Positions 38,380 through 47,678 are shown, counted from the first letter of the stretch. The stretch: DNA of 63,037 nt from an uncultured Pelagibacteraceae bacterium (GCA_902593905.1 CACJKF010000003.1:1-63037); one strand, 5' to 3'. A program made the numbers and translations. The notes: generated from the letters alone by a model not told the origin.

Positions 38380-38875
38380 ATATTTTAAGTATTTTATCTA
38401 CAATTAAATTAGGCTTTAAATAATTACATTTTATCTTAAAATCTGCTTGACTGTAAGTTTTCTTCCTTTTTAAGTAAATTTTTGACACTGTTTCATTCAA
38501 TCCTTTATTATATAAAAGTGGCCTTTTTTTTGATTTTTTTAGTCTTTTAATTAGCTCCAGAATGCTAACATCTAACCAGAAACTTACTGAGGAACTTTTA
38601 ACCGCTCTTCTTATTGTTGAGTTTATAAATGCCCCACCACCTAAAGAAATAACTGCTCCAGTTTTTTTCAGTTCTTGAATGCTCACATCCTTCTCTAATT
38701 TTCTAAAGTATGCTTCATTTTTATTTTTAAAAATAAGATTTATTGAACTTCCTTCAATTAATTCTATCTTTCTATCAACATCGACAAATCTGTAAGAAAG
38801 CCTCCTTGCTAAAGATTTTCCAATGGTAGATTTACCCACACCCATCATTCCTGTTAAAACAAGGTTTTTGGTCAA
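38354..38875 (-). CDS. aroK: Shikimate kinase
   Basis: Phosphorylates shikimate at O3. The P-loop is GMMGVGKSTIGKSLARRL, the substrate site DVDRKIE and SLGGGAF, and the lid KKSKKRPLL carries the ATP-binding Arg. 173 residues. It is first in the aroK-aroB pair with an unusually long 26-base overlap, so translation of aroB probably depends on aroK. Confidence 0.95.
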   Translation of the reverse strand: MTKNLVLTGMMGVGKSTIGKSLARRLSYRFVDVDRKIELIEGSSINLIFKNKNEAYFRKLEKDVSIQELKKTGAVISLGGGAFINSTIRRAVKSSSVSFWLDVSILELIKRLKKSKKRPLLYNKGLNETVSKIYLKRKKTYSQADFKIKCNYLKPNLIVDKILKIYEKSRDKI

Positions 38876-38948
38876 TTTATTATCCGATTTTGAATTTGAT
38901 TTTTCATAAATATGTCTTAATTATTGAGTTTAAATTAATTCTAATAGT

Positions 38949-39128
38949 ATGCAACTTAAATACAATAGACAGTCAAGCTTCGGCAGCTCATTAATTAAAA
39001 TACTAGTAAAATTATTACTGGTAATAATAATTTTTATATTATCCCTTTTTTTAATTGAAAAAATAAATTTTCCTAGTCCAAATAAAAATTACGACATTGA
39101 TGTATCTAATGATATTAAAAAGCTTTAA
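38949..39128 (+). CDS. Small single-span membrane protein (59 aa)
   Basis: Not recognised. ATG 38949 to TAA 39126-39128 encodes a basic N-terminus (MQLKYNRQSSFGSSLIK), one strongly hydrophobic helix (ILVKLLLVIIIFILSLFLI) and a polar tail ending DIDVSNDIKKL. The topology is coherent and the ORF lies in the space between aroK and the exported protein, whose start it overlaps by about 20-29 bases, suggesting translational coupling. I favour a real gene; short length and lack of a ribosome site keep confidence moderate. Confidence 0.6.
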   Translation: MQLKYNRQSSFGSSLIKILVKLLLVIIIFILSLFLIEKINFPSPNKNYDIDVSNDIKKL

Positions 39129-40848
39129 TTTCATAGTTTCATTTTTTCTTTTATTCTTTTCAACAATTCTTTTAGCAGAGGAGAAAATTGATATTTGGAA
39201 AAATAAAAAAAACAAAGAAATTTCTGAGTCAGAAACTATAAAAAAAGATAATTCTCCAAACAAAATTAATTTAGAAAACGTCAATTCTATTAACCCAAGT
39301 GAATCAATTAAAATTGATGAAAATTTGTCAGATGATTCTAAAGAGGTAAAAATATTTGGAGTTTATGATCCAGAAGATTTTAACCTAGATTTAAATATGT
39401 GGTCATCTACTAAAGCTGATGATGTTAGGTCGAGCATTAAAAGATTAAAAAAAATTAATTTGTCAAGAACATCAAATGAAATTTTGAATAATGTTTTGCT
39501 GTCATATTCTTTCCCCCCAAAGGGTATGAAGGAGAAAGAATTTGTAGAAATAAAAATTAATTGGTTGATTGAAAATAATGACGAAGAACTTATTGAAGAT
39601 TTTTTAAAACAAAACAAAGAATTTTATGGTAAAAGCAGAGTTGTACAGTATTTAGTAGATCATAATATTTCTCAAGCTAATATTAAAAAAGGTTGTGATA
39701 AAATTAAATTTATAGACAGCTCAATAAAAGATTCATATTTAGAAAAATTTAAAATATATTGTTTGATCTTCAATGGCGAAAATTCTCAAGCTAGACTTCT
39801 ATTAGATTTATTGAGAGAGCAAAATCAATCTGATAAATTTTTTGATGACAAAGTTGATTTTCTCCTAGGAATTACCAAAAAAACTTCAAATAAAATTAAC
39901 GAAAAAAATCTCTTAAATTTTTATCTTTCAAGTGTAACCATTCAAAACTTTAATTATGAACCCAATGAAAAAACAAAAAAAGAAATATGGAAATATTTAA
40001 ACGCTGCGAATTTAATAAAACTTGAAGATATAAATGATAAGAAAAAGTTGAAAGATTTAGAGATGGCAGCTAATAAAGGACAAATAAATCCAGAAATAAT
40101 TTTTAATATTTATAAACAGGTTCCATTCACATTAAATAATTTAATTAATGCACAAAGCGTCTATCTAACGTTAGATGAAACAGATGCAAGAGCTTTAATT
40201 TTTCAAAAATATTTACTTTCAGAGGATCTTGAAAAACAATTAGATTATCTCTTTCTGCTTGAGGAATTGTTTAAAAAAGGTGAAATACAAAAAATATATT
40301 CTAAATTTTTAAGTGATAAACTGAAAGTACTGGATTTTAAAAATATTCCAAAAAAATATCAGGAAGTTGTTCAAAATCGAATTCAATCTAATTTAAAGAT
40401 AGCAAGCTTAGGCAAGATAAAATATGATGATAAGGTTTTACATCAGTCTAAGATAATAAAATTTTACTTAGAAAACGAAAATAAAAAAAAAATACAAAAA
40501 GATATAGATAAAATATTTAAAAAAATAAGCAAAAATAGAAAATATTTTTATTCAGCTAAAGATTTGGCTCTTGTTGAAACATTGATTAAGGATGGATTTA
40601 AAGTTCCAGCTAATCTTAATTATAGCGAACTATCCAAAAAATACGAAGTCCCCAAAAACTTATTTCAACTAGTTGAAAAAAATGAAAGTGCATTTTTAGC
40701 ACTAAAAATAGTTGAAATTATAGGCGAAGACGAACCTTATCAGCTAGACCCAGAAACCATTTATTTTTTAACTAGTCTTCTTAACTCTATGGATTTAATT
40801 CAGATCAGAAACAAAGTATTAATCTCTGCTCTACCTAAGAGAACCTGA
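39100..40848 (+). CDS. Exported protein of unknown function, helical
   Basis: Not recognised as any family. The N-terminus has a signal peptide (MILKSFNFIVSFFLLFFSTILLA-EE), so the product is periplasmic or outer-membrane. A Ser/Lys/Asp-rich linker (residues about 30-90) is followed by a mostly alpha-helical Lys/Glu-rich body with no cysteine-rich or catalytic motif that I can name. Starts are possible at TTG 39097, ATG 39100 or ATG 39109; the last gives the tightest signal peptide. The gene starts inside the 59-aa ORF and is followed 15 bases later by def. An envelope role is inferred. Confidence 0.75.
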   Translation: MYLMILKSFNFIVSFFLLFFSTILLAEEKIDIWKNKKNKEISESETIKKDNSPNKINLENVNSINPSESIKIDENLSDDSKEVKIFGVYDPEDFNLDLNMWSSTKADDVRSSIKRLKKINLSRTSNEILNNVLLSYSFPPKGMKEKEFVEIKINWLIENNDEELIEDFLKQNKEFYGKSRVVQYLVDHNISQANIKKGCDKIKFIDSSIKDSYLEKFKIYCLIFNGENSQARLLLDLLREQNQSDKFFDDKVDFLLGITKKTSNKINEKNLLNFYLSSVTIQNFNYEPNEKTKKEIWKYLNAANLIKLEDINDKKKLKDLEMAANKGQINPEIIFNIYKQVPFTLNNLINAQSVYLTLDETDARALIFQKYLLSEDLEKQLDYLFLLEELFKKGEIQKIYSKFLSDKLKVLDFKNIPKKYQEVVQNRIQSNLKIASLGKIKYDDKVLHQSKIIKFYLENENKKKIQKDIDKIFKKISKNRKYFYSAKDLALVETLIKDGFKVPANLNYSELSKKYEVPKNLFQLVEKNESAFLALKIVEIIGEDEPYQLDPETIYFLTSLLNSMDLIQIRNKVLISALPKRT

Positions 40849-40863
40849 TAATTAAAAGATAAA

Positions 40864-41388
40864 ATGTCAAAAAAAAAAATAATAATAGAGCCTGATAATA
40901 TATTGAGAGAAAAAAGTGAACCGATTGAAAAAGTTGATGATGAATTAAAAATTTTAATGGATGACATGTTGGAAACTATGTATGCGGCACCTGGGATAGG
41001 TCTCGCTGCTGTCCAGGTGGGTATATTAAAAAGATTAATAGTTATAGATATTTCTAAAAATGACGAAGGTAAAGATCCATTATTTCTTGTAAACCCTGAA
41101 ATTATATTTAGATCCAAAAAAACATCAACTTATGAAGAGGGTTGTCTATCCCTTCCTGGACACTACGCTGAAATTGAAAGACCGGCTGAATGTCATATTA
41201 ATTATATAGACTATAATGGAAAACAAAAAAATTTAAAAGCTGATGGTCTTTTGGCAACTTGCATTCAACATGAAATAGATCATCTCGATGGGGTTTTATT
41301 TATTGATTATCTTTCAAAACTTAAAAAAGATATGATTTTAAAAAAATTGATAAAGCATAAAAAAGAATTGAAAAAAATTATTTTATAG
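40864..41388 (+). CDS. def: Peptide deformylase
   Basis: Removes the formyl group from nascent N-terminal Met. All three motifs are present: GIGLAAVQVG (motif 1), EGCLSLPG (motif 2 with metal Cys) and QHEIDHLDG (motif 3 with two metal His and the catalytic Glu). 174 aa. It is followed five bases later by fmt, the enzyme that adds the formyl group, the usual def-fmt pair. Confidence 0.96.
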   Translation: MSKKKIIIEPDNILREKSEPIEKVDDELKILMDDMLETMYAAPGIGLAAVQVGILKRLIVIDISKNDEGKDPLFLVNPEIIFRSKKTSTYEEGCLSLPGHYAEIERPAECHINYIDYNGKQKNLKADGLLATCIQHEIDHLDGVLFIDYLSKLKKDMILKKLIKHKKELKKIIL

Positions 41389-41393
41389 TTTGA

Positions 41394-42314
41394 ATGGCAT
41401 TAAAAATTATTTTTATGGGAACCCCTGATTTTGCAATTCCTGCATTAGAAGCAATAAATCGCTCAAATCATGAAATATTAGAGGTTTATACTCAACCTCC
41501 ACAAAAAAAAAATCGAGGACAAAAGACTAACTTCTCCCCGGTACATGTTTACTGTGATCAAAAAAATATTGAAGTAAAAACTCCCGAAAATTTAAATACA
41601 GAGGAAGAATTTAATCATATTAAAAAATTAAAACCAGACCTAGTGATTGTTGTAGCATATGGAAAAATTTTACCATCAAAAATACTAAATATTGAAAATT
41701 TAAATTTTATTAACATCCATGCTTCTCTTTTACCAAAATGGAGGGGAGCCGCACCCATTCAGAGAGCCATAATGAATTCTGATAAAGAAACTGGAGTCTC
41801 AATAATGAAAATAATTCCAAAACTAGATGCTGGACCAGTGATGATGCAGTCTAAAATATCTTTAAATATTGGTGATAACTTTCAAGATATTAGCAAATCT
41901 CTAGCTAGGTTAGGAGCTCAGATGATAATAAAGTCATTAGATTTGTTAGAAAATAAAAATGCATCCTTTTTACCGCAGAATGAAAAAGATGCCACCTATG
42001 CAAGAAAAATTCTAAAAGTAGAAGCAAAAATAAATTGGAATGAAACAGCACATGAGGTTGTTTCTAAAATAAATGCTCTTAACCCAAATCCTGGAACTTG
42101 GTTTAAACTTAATAATTTCCGTGTGAAAGTTTTAAAAGCAATTGTGACAAGTGGCAAAGGACACCCAGGAGAAATTATCGATGATAAACTCACAGTTGCT
42201 TGCTCTTCAAATGCGATACAAATTCTAGAGCTTAAAAAAGAGGGAAAAAAAAGTATGAACGCGATCGATTTTCTTAGAGGTAGTAATATAAAAATTGGCT
42301 CAAAATTAAACTAA
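41394..42314 (+). CDS. fmt: Methionyl-tRNA formyltransferase
   Basis: Formylates initiator Met-tRNA using 10-formyl-THF. The N-terminal formyltransferase fold has FMGTPDFAIPALEAI and the active site INIHASLLPKWRGAAPIQRAI; the C-terminal OB-like domain begins near residue 205 (INWNETAHEVVSKINALNPNPGTW). 306 residues is normal. It lies between def and truA with gaps of five bases and one base. Confidence 0.96.
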   Translation: MALKIIFMGTPDFAIPALEAINRSNHEILEVYTQPPQKKNRGQKTNFSPVHVYCDQKNIEVKTPENLNTEEEFNHIKKLKPDLVIVVAYGKILPSKILNIENLNFINIHASLLPKWRGAAPIQRAIMNSDKETGVSIMKIIPKLDAGPVMMQSKISLNIGDNFQDISKSLARLGAQMIIKSLDLLENKNASFLPQNEKDATYARKILKVEAKINWNETAHEVVSKINALNPNPGTWFKLNNFRVKVLKAIVTSGKGHPGEIIDDKLTVACSSNAIQILELKKEGKKSMNAIDFLRGSNIKIGSKLN

Positions 42315-42315
42315 A

Positions 42316-43056
42316 ATGTTTAATTACTTAATCAGAATAGAATACGATGGTACAAAATTTGTTGGCTGGCAATTTCAAAAAAATGGTATTTCAGTTCAAG
42401 AGAAAATAGAAAAGGCAATTAGTAAAATTCTTAAGACAAAAGTAAAAATAATTGGATCTGGTAGAACTGATAAGGGTGTACATGCTTTAGCACAATGTGC
42501 AAATTTTAAAGTAAAAGATGAAATTTTAAATAAAAAAAAATTTCTTGAGTCAATAAATTATTTTTTAAATAAAAATCTAATTTCAATTACTGATATAATT
42601 AAAAAAAATTTAAACTTTCATTCAAGATTTTCTGCAAAAGAGAGAACATACGAATATTATATCATTAATAGGATTGGAAATTTGTCTTTAGATAAAAATA
42701 AAGCTTGGCATGTAAAAAAAAAATTGAGTATTAGTCTTTTAAAAAAAGGAGCAAAAATTTTAGAGGGTAAACATGACTTTTCTACTTATAGAGCCTCTTC
42801 GTGTACTGCCAAGTCTCCAATTAAAAAAATAAATTCAATTTCAATAAAAAAAAATGGAAGTAAAATTTTTTTGGTTTTTAAATCAAGATCTTTTTTGCAA
42901 AATCAGGTTAGATCTATGGTGGGGTGTTTAAAATATTTATCAGAAAAAAAATGGGATTTTGAAAAATTTAAAAAAATACATAAATCGAAAAAAAGATCGA
43001 ATTGTGCCCCGCCTGCGCCTGCTTGTGGCTTATATTTAAAAAATATTAGGTATTGA
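42316..43056 (+). CDS. truA: tRNA pseudouridine(38-40) synthase TruA
   Basis: Isomerises U38-U40 in tRNA anticodon arms. GSGRTDKGVHALAQ has the catalytic Asp; later FQNQ-type region appears as SFLQNQVRSMVGCL, and the C-terminus PPAPACGLYLKNI is the family ending. 246 residues. It is third in def-fmt-truA and meets the convergent glycosyltransferase gene with one base between stops. Confidence 0.95.
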   Translation: MFNYLIRIEYDGTKFVGWQFQKNGISVQEKIEKAISKILKTKVKIIGSGRTDKGVHALAQCANFKVKDEILNKKKFLESINYFLNKNLISITDIIKKNLNFHSRFSAKERTYEYYIINRIGNLSLDKNKAWHVKKKLSISLLKKGAKILEGKHDFSTYRASSCTAKSPIKKINSISIKKNGSKIFLVFKSRSFLQNQVRSMVGCLKYLSEKKWDFEKFKKIHKSKKRSNCAPPAPACGLYLKNIRY

Positions 43057-43057
43057 T

Positions 43058-43798
43058 TTATTTAAAACCGTATTTGGTAAAAGAATTTATTGAAATAGAA
43101 ATTAAGGAATTAAAATTTTCCCAAAAACCTAATTTATTTACATTGCTATTAATTTTCCAAATCCAGTATAAATTTCTTATTTTTGAACTCTGAAGTGAAT
43201 TACTCCTTACTCTATATTTAGTTAAATATTTGTTTAAACAATAAGCAAAACCTACTTTACGAAGAAGGTCACACTTAAAAGTATAATCTTCACAAATTCC
43301 TTCACTTGCAAATCTTATTTTTTTTATATCTTTTCTTAAAATCATCATAGTGCTTGTCCCAATAGATGTATTTTTGACAAACCCTACAAAATTAAACTTT
43401 AATGGAGTTTTTATTTTCCTTATTTTAAGACCAAATGTTTCATAAAATGTGTAAGTAAAATTATATTTATTTTTTTTCATAAATTCTAATTGAAGTTTAA
43501 GTTTATTTTTTTTCCATACATCATCAGAGTCAATAAAAGCAACGTATTTAGAATTTGACTTTTTTATTGCATAATTTCTACAAAATCCTGCACCCTTATT
43601 TTTTTTTAACCAATAAATTTTAATTCTTTTGTCATTTTTAAATTTAGATAAAATATTTTTGGCACCATCTTTTGATGCATCGTCGACGATTATTAACTTC
43701 CATTTTTTAAAACTTTGATTAATAACACTATTTATTGTTTCAGAAATATATTTTGCACTATTAAAATTTGGTAAAATTATATCTATTTCATTTTTCAT
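43058..43798 (-). CDS. Glycosyltransferase family 2
   Basis: A GT-A fold transferase for surface glycan. IILPNFNSAKYISETINSV is the N-terminal nucleotide site, LIIVDDASKDG follows, and AFIDSDDVWKKNKL carries the DxD metal motif. There are no membrane helices. It is 246 aa and shows very A/T-rich, Lys-heavy coding like its neighbours. It overlaps the next GT2 gene by four bases. Donor and acceptor are unknown. Confidence 0.87.
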   Translation of the reverse strand: MKNEIDIILPNFNSAKYISETINSVINQSFKKWKLIIVDDASKDGAKNILSKFKNDKRIKIYWLKKNKGAGFCRNYAIKKSNSKYVAFIDSDDVWKKNKLKLQLEFMKKNKYNFTYTFYETFGLKIRKIKTPLKFNFVGFVKNTSIGTSTMMILRKDIKKIRFASEGICEDYTFKCDLLRKVGFAYCLNKYLTKYRVRSNSLQSSKIRNLYWIWKINSNVNKLGFWENFNSLISISINSFTKYGFK

Positions 43799-44580
43799 TG
43801 AAAATTGATCTTTTCGATAATTTCATATTGATTTTTTATATTTTCTTTTCGAATAAATTTAATTATATATTTTAACGAAATCCCGAATATTGATGCTGGC
43901 CTGAATGGTAAAAAAGAAAAATCCCAAAGCATATTTGACCAAAGAATTAATAATTTTTTTAAAGTATAATTACTATCTCCTACTTTTCTAGCGTGATGAT
44001 CAACGTTAATCATTCCTATATTTTTTGTTGACCTTAATATAAGACCATCTAAATAAACATTAGGATATTTATATTTAATGATTTCTTTTACAACTGATTT
44101 TTTTAAACCTCTAAACGAAGACATGTATACACTTAACGGTTTGCTTAAAAGAAAACTAGAGAACAAATTGTTTAATTTGCTTACAGCCTTTTTCCAGAAT
44201 AAATGTTTTCGTTTATTGTAATTTGTATAACAGACATCATGATTTGACAGTTGTTTTAATACTTCGGGGAAGAATTCAGGAGGGTGTTGCAAGTCATCAT
44301 CTATTGTAATTACAAATTCACCGGAGCAATTATTTAATCCAGCCATAATCGCATTATGTTGTCCGTAATTTTGATTAAGATTTATACCTTTTATATATCT
44401 ATGATGTTTCGATAAATTTTTAATCTTGATCCAACTATCATCATTACTATGATCGTTTATCAAAATGACTTCAAAATTATTCGTAAGTTCCATCATAGCT
44501 ATTACCTCAAATATTCTTTTATTAAGACTTTCAAGAATACCTTCGCTATTATATACTGGAATTACGATTGATAGTTTCAT
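43795..44580 (-). CDS. Polyprenol-phosphate glycosyltransferase-like GT2 (ArnC/DPM-like)
   Basis: LSIVIPVYNSEGILESL, VILINDHSNDDSW, NLNQNYGQHNAIMAGL and ITIDDDLQHPPEFFPEVL place this with the ArnC/GtrB branch of GT2, which makes polyprenyl-phosphate sugars. The usual two C-terminal transmembrane helices are short or degraded here (FLPFRPASIFGISLKYIIKFI), so membrane attachment may be peripheral. 261 aa. It lies between the other GT2 (four-base overlap) and the SDR gene (one-base gap). A GT-C-like membrane protein at 45946 could use its product. Confidence 0.85.
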   Translation of the reverse strand: MKLSIVIPVYNSEGILESLNKRIFEVIAMMELTNNFEVILINDHSNDDSWIKIKNLSKHHRYIKGINLNQNYGQHNAIMAGLNNCSGEFVITIDDDLQHPPEFFPEVLKQLSNHDVCYTNYNKRKHLFWKKAVSKLNNLFSSFLLSKPLSVYMSSFRGLKKSVVKEIIKYKYPNVYLDGLILRSTKNIGMINVDHHARKVGDSNYTLKKLLILWSNMLWDFSFLPFRPASIFGISLKYIIKFIRKENIKNQYEIIEKINFQ

Positions 44581-44581
44581 A

Positions 44582-45274
44582 TTAAGTATAATATTTTTTT
44601 AAAACCTTAATTAAGTATTTACCATTAAATTTAAGGTAATGATTGTTTCTTGAAATCCAGCCAGTGCGTTTGATAATCTTTAAGTTATAATTTGCTTTTT
44701 TTTCTAAGATTTTTTCAAAACATTTAATTATTACCAGCGGTGTGTAAAATTTTTTATTAAAAAGACTTATCGTGATATTTTTATTCGTGTTTTTTTTTAT
44801 TATTTTAATACAATTGTAAATAGCGTCATCTACATCAATAAGGTTCCTTTTCACGTTTTTATAAATATATAAAGGTAAACCGTTAATGATTTTATTATAA
44901 AAAAAGTTTGTGAGAGTATAAGGATTATTATTTAACCCTACAATTTCAGGAAGTCTGATAATCAAATATTTTTTCACGTTTTTTTGAATAAACTTTTCTA
45001 TTTGAATTTTATTTTTCGCGTAATTTCTGTTAGATCGAGAAATATCATTTATTGAACATGTGCTGATATAGACTATTTTTTTATTTGTTGTTTTGTAAAA
45101 TTGTTTGAACTTTCTCCTTTCTTTTTGAAAACTTGACAACTTTCTCTCTCCCGAATTTGAGACTCCAGCCGCATAAATTATTATATTGTTATCTTTAATA
45201 AATTTTGAATATTTTTTGAACTTTTTAGCAATAAAACCAGATCCTATTATGCCAGTACTAACTTTTCTTTTCAT
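44582..45274 (-). CDS. NAD(P)-dependent SDR-like protein
   Basis: A short extended-SDR relative, probably acting on nucleotide sugars. The N-terminus GIIGSGFIAKKF is a GxGxxA dinucleotide site; IVYISTCSIND and the downstream NYAKNK (a YxxxK arrangement) match the SDR Ser-Tyr-Lys set; ILIRLPEIVG-like text (YLIIRLPEIVGLNNNP) is family typical. At 230 aa it is shorter than usual SDR epimerases (300 or more). It is first of three minus-strand genes and divergent from a methyltransferase across 56 bases. Confidence 0.72.
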   Translation of the reverse strand: MKRKVSTGIIGSGFIAKKFKKYSKFIKDNNIIIYAAGVSNSGERKLSSFQKERRKFKQFYKTTNKKIVYISTCSINDISRSNRNYAKNKIQIEKFIQKNVKKYLIIRLPEIVGLNNNPYTLTNFFYNKIINGLPLYIYKNVKRNLIDVDDAIYNCIKIIKKNTNKNITISLFNKKFYTPLVIIKCFEKILEKKANYNLKIIKRTGWISRNNHYLKFNGKYLIKVLKKYYT

Positions 45275-45330
45275 AAGCTGTTTTGTCTAATTAGCATAAT
45301 TGTGTATATATTAACAAACAATTAAAAATA

Positions 45331-45945
45331 ATGTCTCAAAGAACTAATATTTTACACGACTTCATCAATAGTCCTCAAATATACAAAATTATACAGAAAA
45401 TAATGTCAGGCACATCTTTTAGAAAAAAAATAATTAAAGAAAATATTAAAAAAAAAAATTTAAAAATTTTAGATATAGGCTGTGGTCCTGCAGAGATAAT
45501 TGATTTTATGCCTGAGTGTATTTATTATGGTTATGATATAGATAAAAGATCTATAGATTACGCTAAAAAAAAATACAAAAACAAAAATTACAAATTTTTT
45601 TGTAAGGAATTTAAATCTAGCGACCTTAAAAGGTTACCTTATTTTGATTACGTAATATTATTTGGGATTTTACACCACCTTAACAATAAACAGGCTAAGA
45701 ATGTTTTAAATTTGTGCAAAAAAAAGATGAAAAAAAACTCTATACTTTTAACAGAGGACCCAATACTTATTAAAAATCAAAATATAGTGGCTAAATTTTT
45801 AATTAAAAGCGATAGGGGAACGAATGTTCGAAAAAAAAATGAATATATAGATTTATTAAAAACCTATTTTAAAAATTGCAAGTCAAAAGTAACAAAACAA
45901 TTTTTCATACCCTATACGTGGTTTACAACTGTCTGCAAAAAATAA
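45331..45945 (+). CDS. Class I SAM-dependent methyltransferase
   Basis: LKILDIGCGPAEIIDFM is motif I of class I methyltransferases and YYGYDIDKRSIDYAKKKY motif II; FDYVILFGILHHLNNKQA is the typical post-II region. 204 aa. It is divergent from the SDR gene and converges with the GT-C-like gene at its 3' end with no gap. The target is unknown; the surrounding glycan genes suggest a sugar or lipid acceptor. Confidence 0.85.
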   Translation: MSQRTNILHDFINSPQIYKIIQKIMSGTSFRKKIIKENIKKKNLKILDIGCGPAEIIDFMPECIYYGYDIDKRSIDYAKKKYKNKNYKFFCKEFKSSDLKRLPYFDYVILFGILHHLNNKQAKNVLNLCKKKMKKNSILLTEDPILIKNQNIVAKFLIKSDRGTNVRKKNEYIDLLKTYFKNCKSKVTKQFFIPYTWFTTVCKK

Positions 45946-47256
45946 TTATATAATAATGTTATAATAAGTTTTTGCAGAAATTAAGAAAAGAAAGTAATAA
46001 AAACCAATTACATAAATATTATACTTTTTGATATTTAGTTTCGTTTTAAAAAAAGAAAATAAAAGTATATAAATCAACGGATCAAGGTATTCCTGATAAA
46101 AAGGTGTTATAAATAGGGATATTGTAAAAAAATAAGCAACAAGAAAAAGATCAAATGTTTTTTCGAAAAAAAAATAAATCAAAAGTATACAGACAATATA
46201 AACAACAGATGTCATAAACAGCCGCAAATATGTATCATCAATAATAATTAAAGATAGCTTGTAAATAGCACCTTTGCCATTTAAATCCAGATTTTGGAAA
46301 TTTCCTAAAAAAATTGCAAATAATAAATAGATAATAAGTATAGAAAATATTAAAATAAAATTTGTGTTCAAAAATTTCTTTTTAACATCAAAGTAATTTA
46401 ATTTTTTGCAAAGAATAAAAGGTAAAATATATATCGATAGTATTGTTAGACAATATATTGGATTGAATAAATCTGCTATTGAGCCAACTTTTCTATGTGC
46501 GGATGCATCTATTGGCACAATTGAGCCCCATAAGCTAATTAAATATAAAAATGGAATAGCAAATATTCCATAAAAAATTATAGATAGAAATTTAGTTGAG
46601 TAATCTATATTTAATCTTAAAATTGCTAAAAAAATTATTAAACTTATAAAAACAAGTTTTTGGTCAAAGTAAACAATAAGAGAGCTTGAAAAACATAATA
46701 AAAATAGAAAAAAAATATTAATTAATCTTCCAGAATTTTTATAGCTTTCCTCAAACTTTTTTAAAATCAAATACGATAAAAGTAATATAATTAAAGCATA
46801 ATTTTCACTCAATCCCCAAAAAGCTGAAGTTCTGAAATATGGACTTAAAGTAACTAATAAAGAAAGAAAAATAATTTCATTATTTTCAAGATTTTCGTAA
46901 TTTTTTTTTATTGTAAAAAATAGCAATATAGGAACTAAAAATGATACAAAAAATACACTAATCCTAAAAACGTCTTGATTGTAATTAAATGGATTTAAAT
47001 ATACGTGTATTAAGTATAGTAGTGGCGTTCTACTATCTGTGTATTCAGAGCTATCTAAATTGGAGATTATACCTTGCTTGAACAATTCTAAATTGTTCCA
47101 AATAAGTTTAAAATCTCCATTTACACCACCCGAGCCAGAACTATTTTCCCCTGTGGTAAAACCATAAAAATAATAAAATATTAAAAAAAGTGAAAAAAAA
47201 TTAATTATTTGATTGCTAATTTTACTATCTAAATTCGTTTTTTCTTTATTCGCCAT
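45946..47256 (-). CDS. Multi-spanning membrane protein, GT-C-like
   Basis: It has 436 aa and about 10-11 membrane helices. The first periplasmic loop has GGVNGDFKLIWNNLELF and then DSSEYTDSRTPLLYLIHVYL, acidic residues placed as in GT-C glycosyltransferases, but no family-defining motif is certain. The gene is last in the rpmH-to-SET minus-strand run, overlapping the SET-domain gene by 28 bases. With the ArnC-like gene at 43795 it could form a lipid-linked sugar transfer pair; that is inference. Confidence 0.65.
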   Translation of the reverse strand: MANKEKTNLDSKISNQIINFFSLFLIFYYFYGFTTGENSSGSGGVNGDFKLIWNNLELFKQGIISNLDSSEYTDSRTPLLYLIHVYLNPFNYNQDVFRISVFFVSFLVPILLFFTIKKNYENLENNEIIFLSLLVTLSPYFRTSAFWGLSENYALIILLLSYLILKKFEESYKNSGRLINIFFLFLLCFSSSLIVYFDQKLVFISLIIFLAILRLNIDYSTKFLSIIFYGIFAIPFLYLISLWGSIVPIDASAHRKVGSIADLFNPIYCLTILSIYILPFILCKKLNYFDVKKKFLNTNFILIFSILIIYLLFAIFLGNFQNLDLNGKGAIYKLSLIIIDDTYLRLFMTSVVYIVCILLIYFFFEKTFDLFLVAYFFTISLFITPFYQEYLDPLIYILLFSFFKTKLNIKKYNIYVIGFYYFLFLISAKTYYNIII

Positions 47257-47678
47257 CTCGATCCTTCTCTAACAATAAATCCAATACACTTTTTTGAACC
47301 ACATCTACATGGATAATCCTTGTAATCTTTATCAAAACTAAAGCCATAATCATAAGATAACTCCTCATTTTTTTTAATATCTTTTATTGCGGAAACCCAA
47401 ATTTTTAAACCTACACCTGTGACTTCACAATTAGGATCGCAAGAGTGATTAATTAATCTTGCAGTATTAAACTTAAAATCACCATCAAGATCATATCTCT
47501 TATTTATATTGAAAAGATAAATAGCCTTTTCATTATCAAATTTGGGGTCATTAGCACTTCGATTTACGGAAATAATTTTTCCTTTGTATTCAATAATTTT
47601 TGTGCCCTTTTTGATATCTTTGTTGGCATATAAACCGTTTTTATCGATTTTCGACTTTTTAATTTTGTATAATTTCAC
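47229..47678 (-). CDS. SET-domain protein with post-SET motif
   Basis: A predicted protein lysine methyltransferase. The 149 aa are almost only the domain: the GxG-like KNGLYA near residue 16, RLINHSCDPNC (residues 74-84, the pseudoknot NHS), ELSYDYGF (106-113, catalytic Tyr) and the post-SET cysteines C124, C126 and C131 in CRCGSKKC. All key residues are present, so activity is plausible. The substrate is unknown; ribosomal or other basic proteins are candidates. It overlaps dapE by four bases and the GT-C-like gene by 28, so it is part of the dap operon. Confidence 0.9.
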   Translation of the reverse strand: MKLYKIKKSKIDKNGLYANKDIKKGTKIIEYKGKIISVNRSANDPKFDNEKAIYLFNINKRYDLDGDFKFNTARLINHSCDPNCEVTGVGLKIWVSAIKDIKKNEELSYDYGFSFDKDYKDYPCRCGSKKCIGFIVREGSRWRIKKKRI

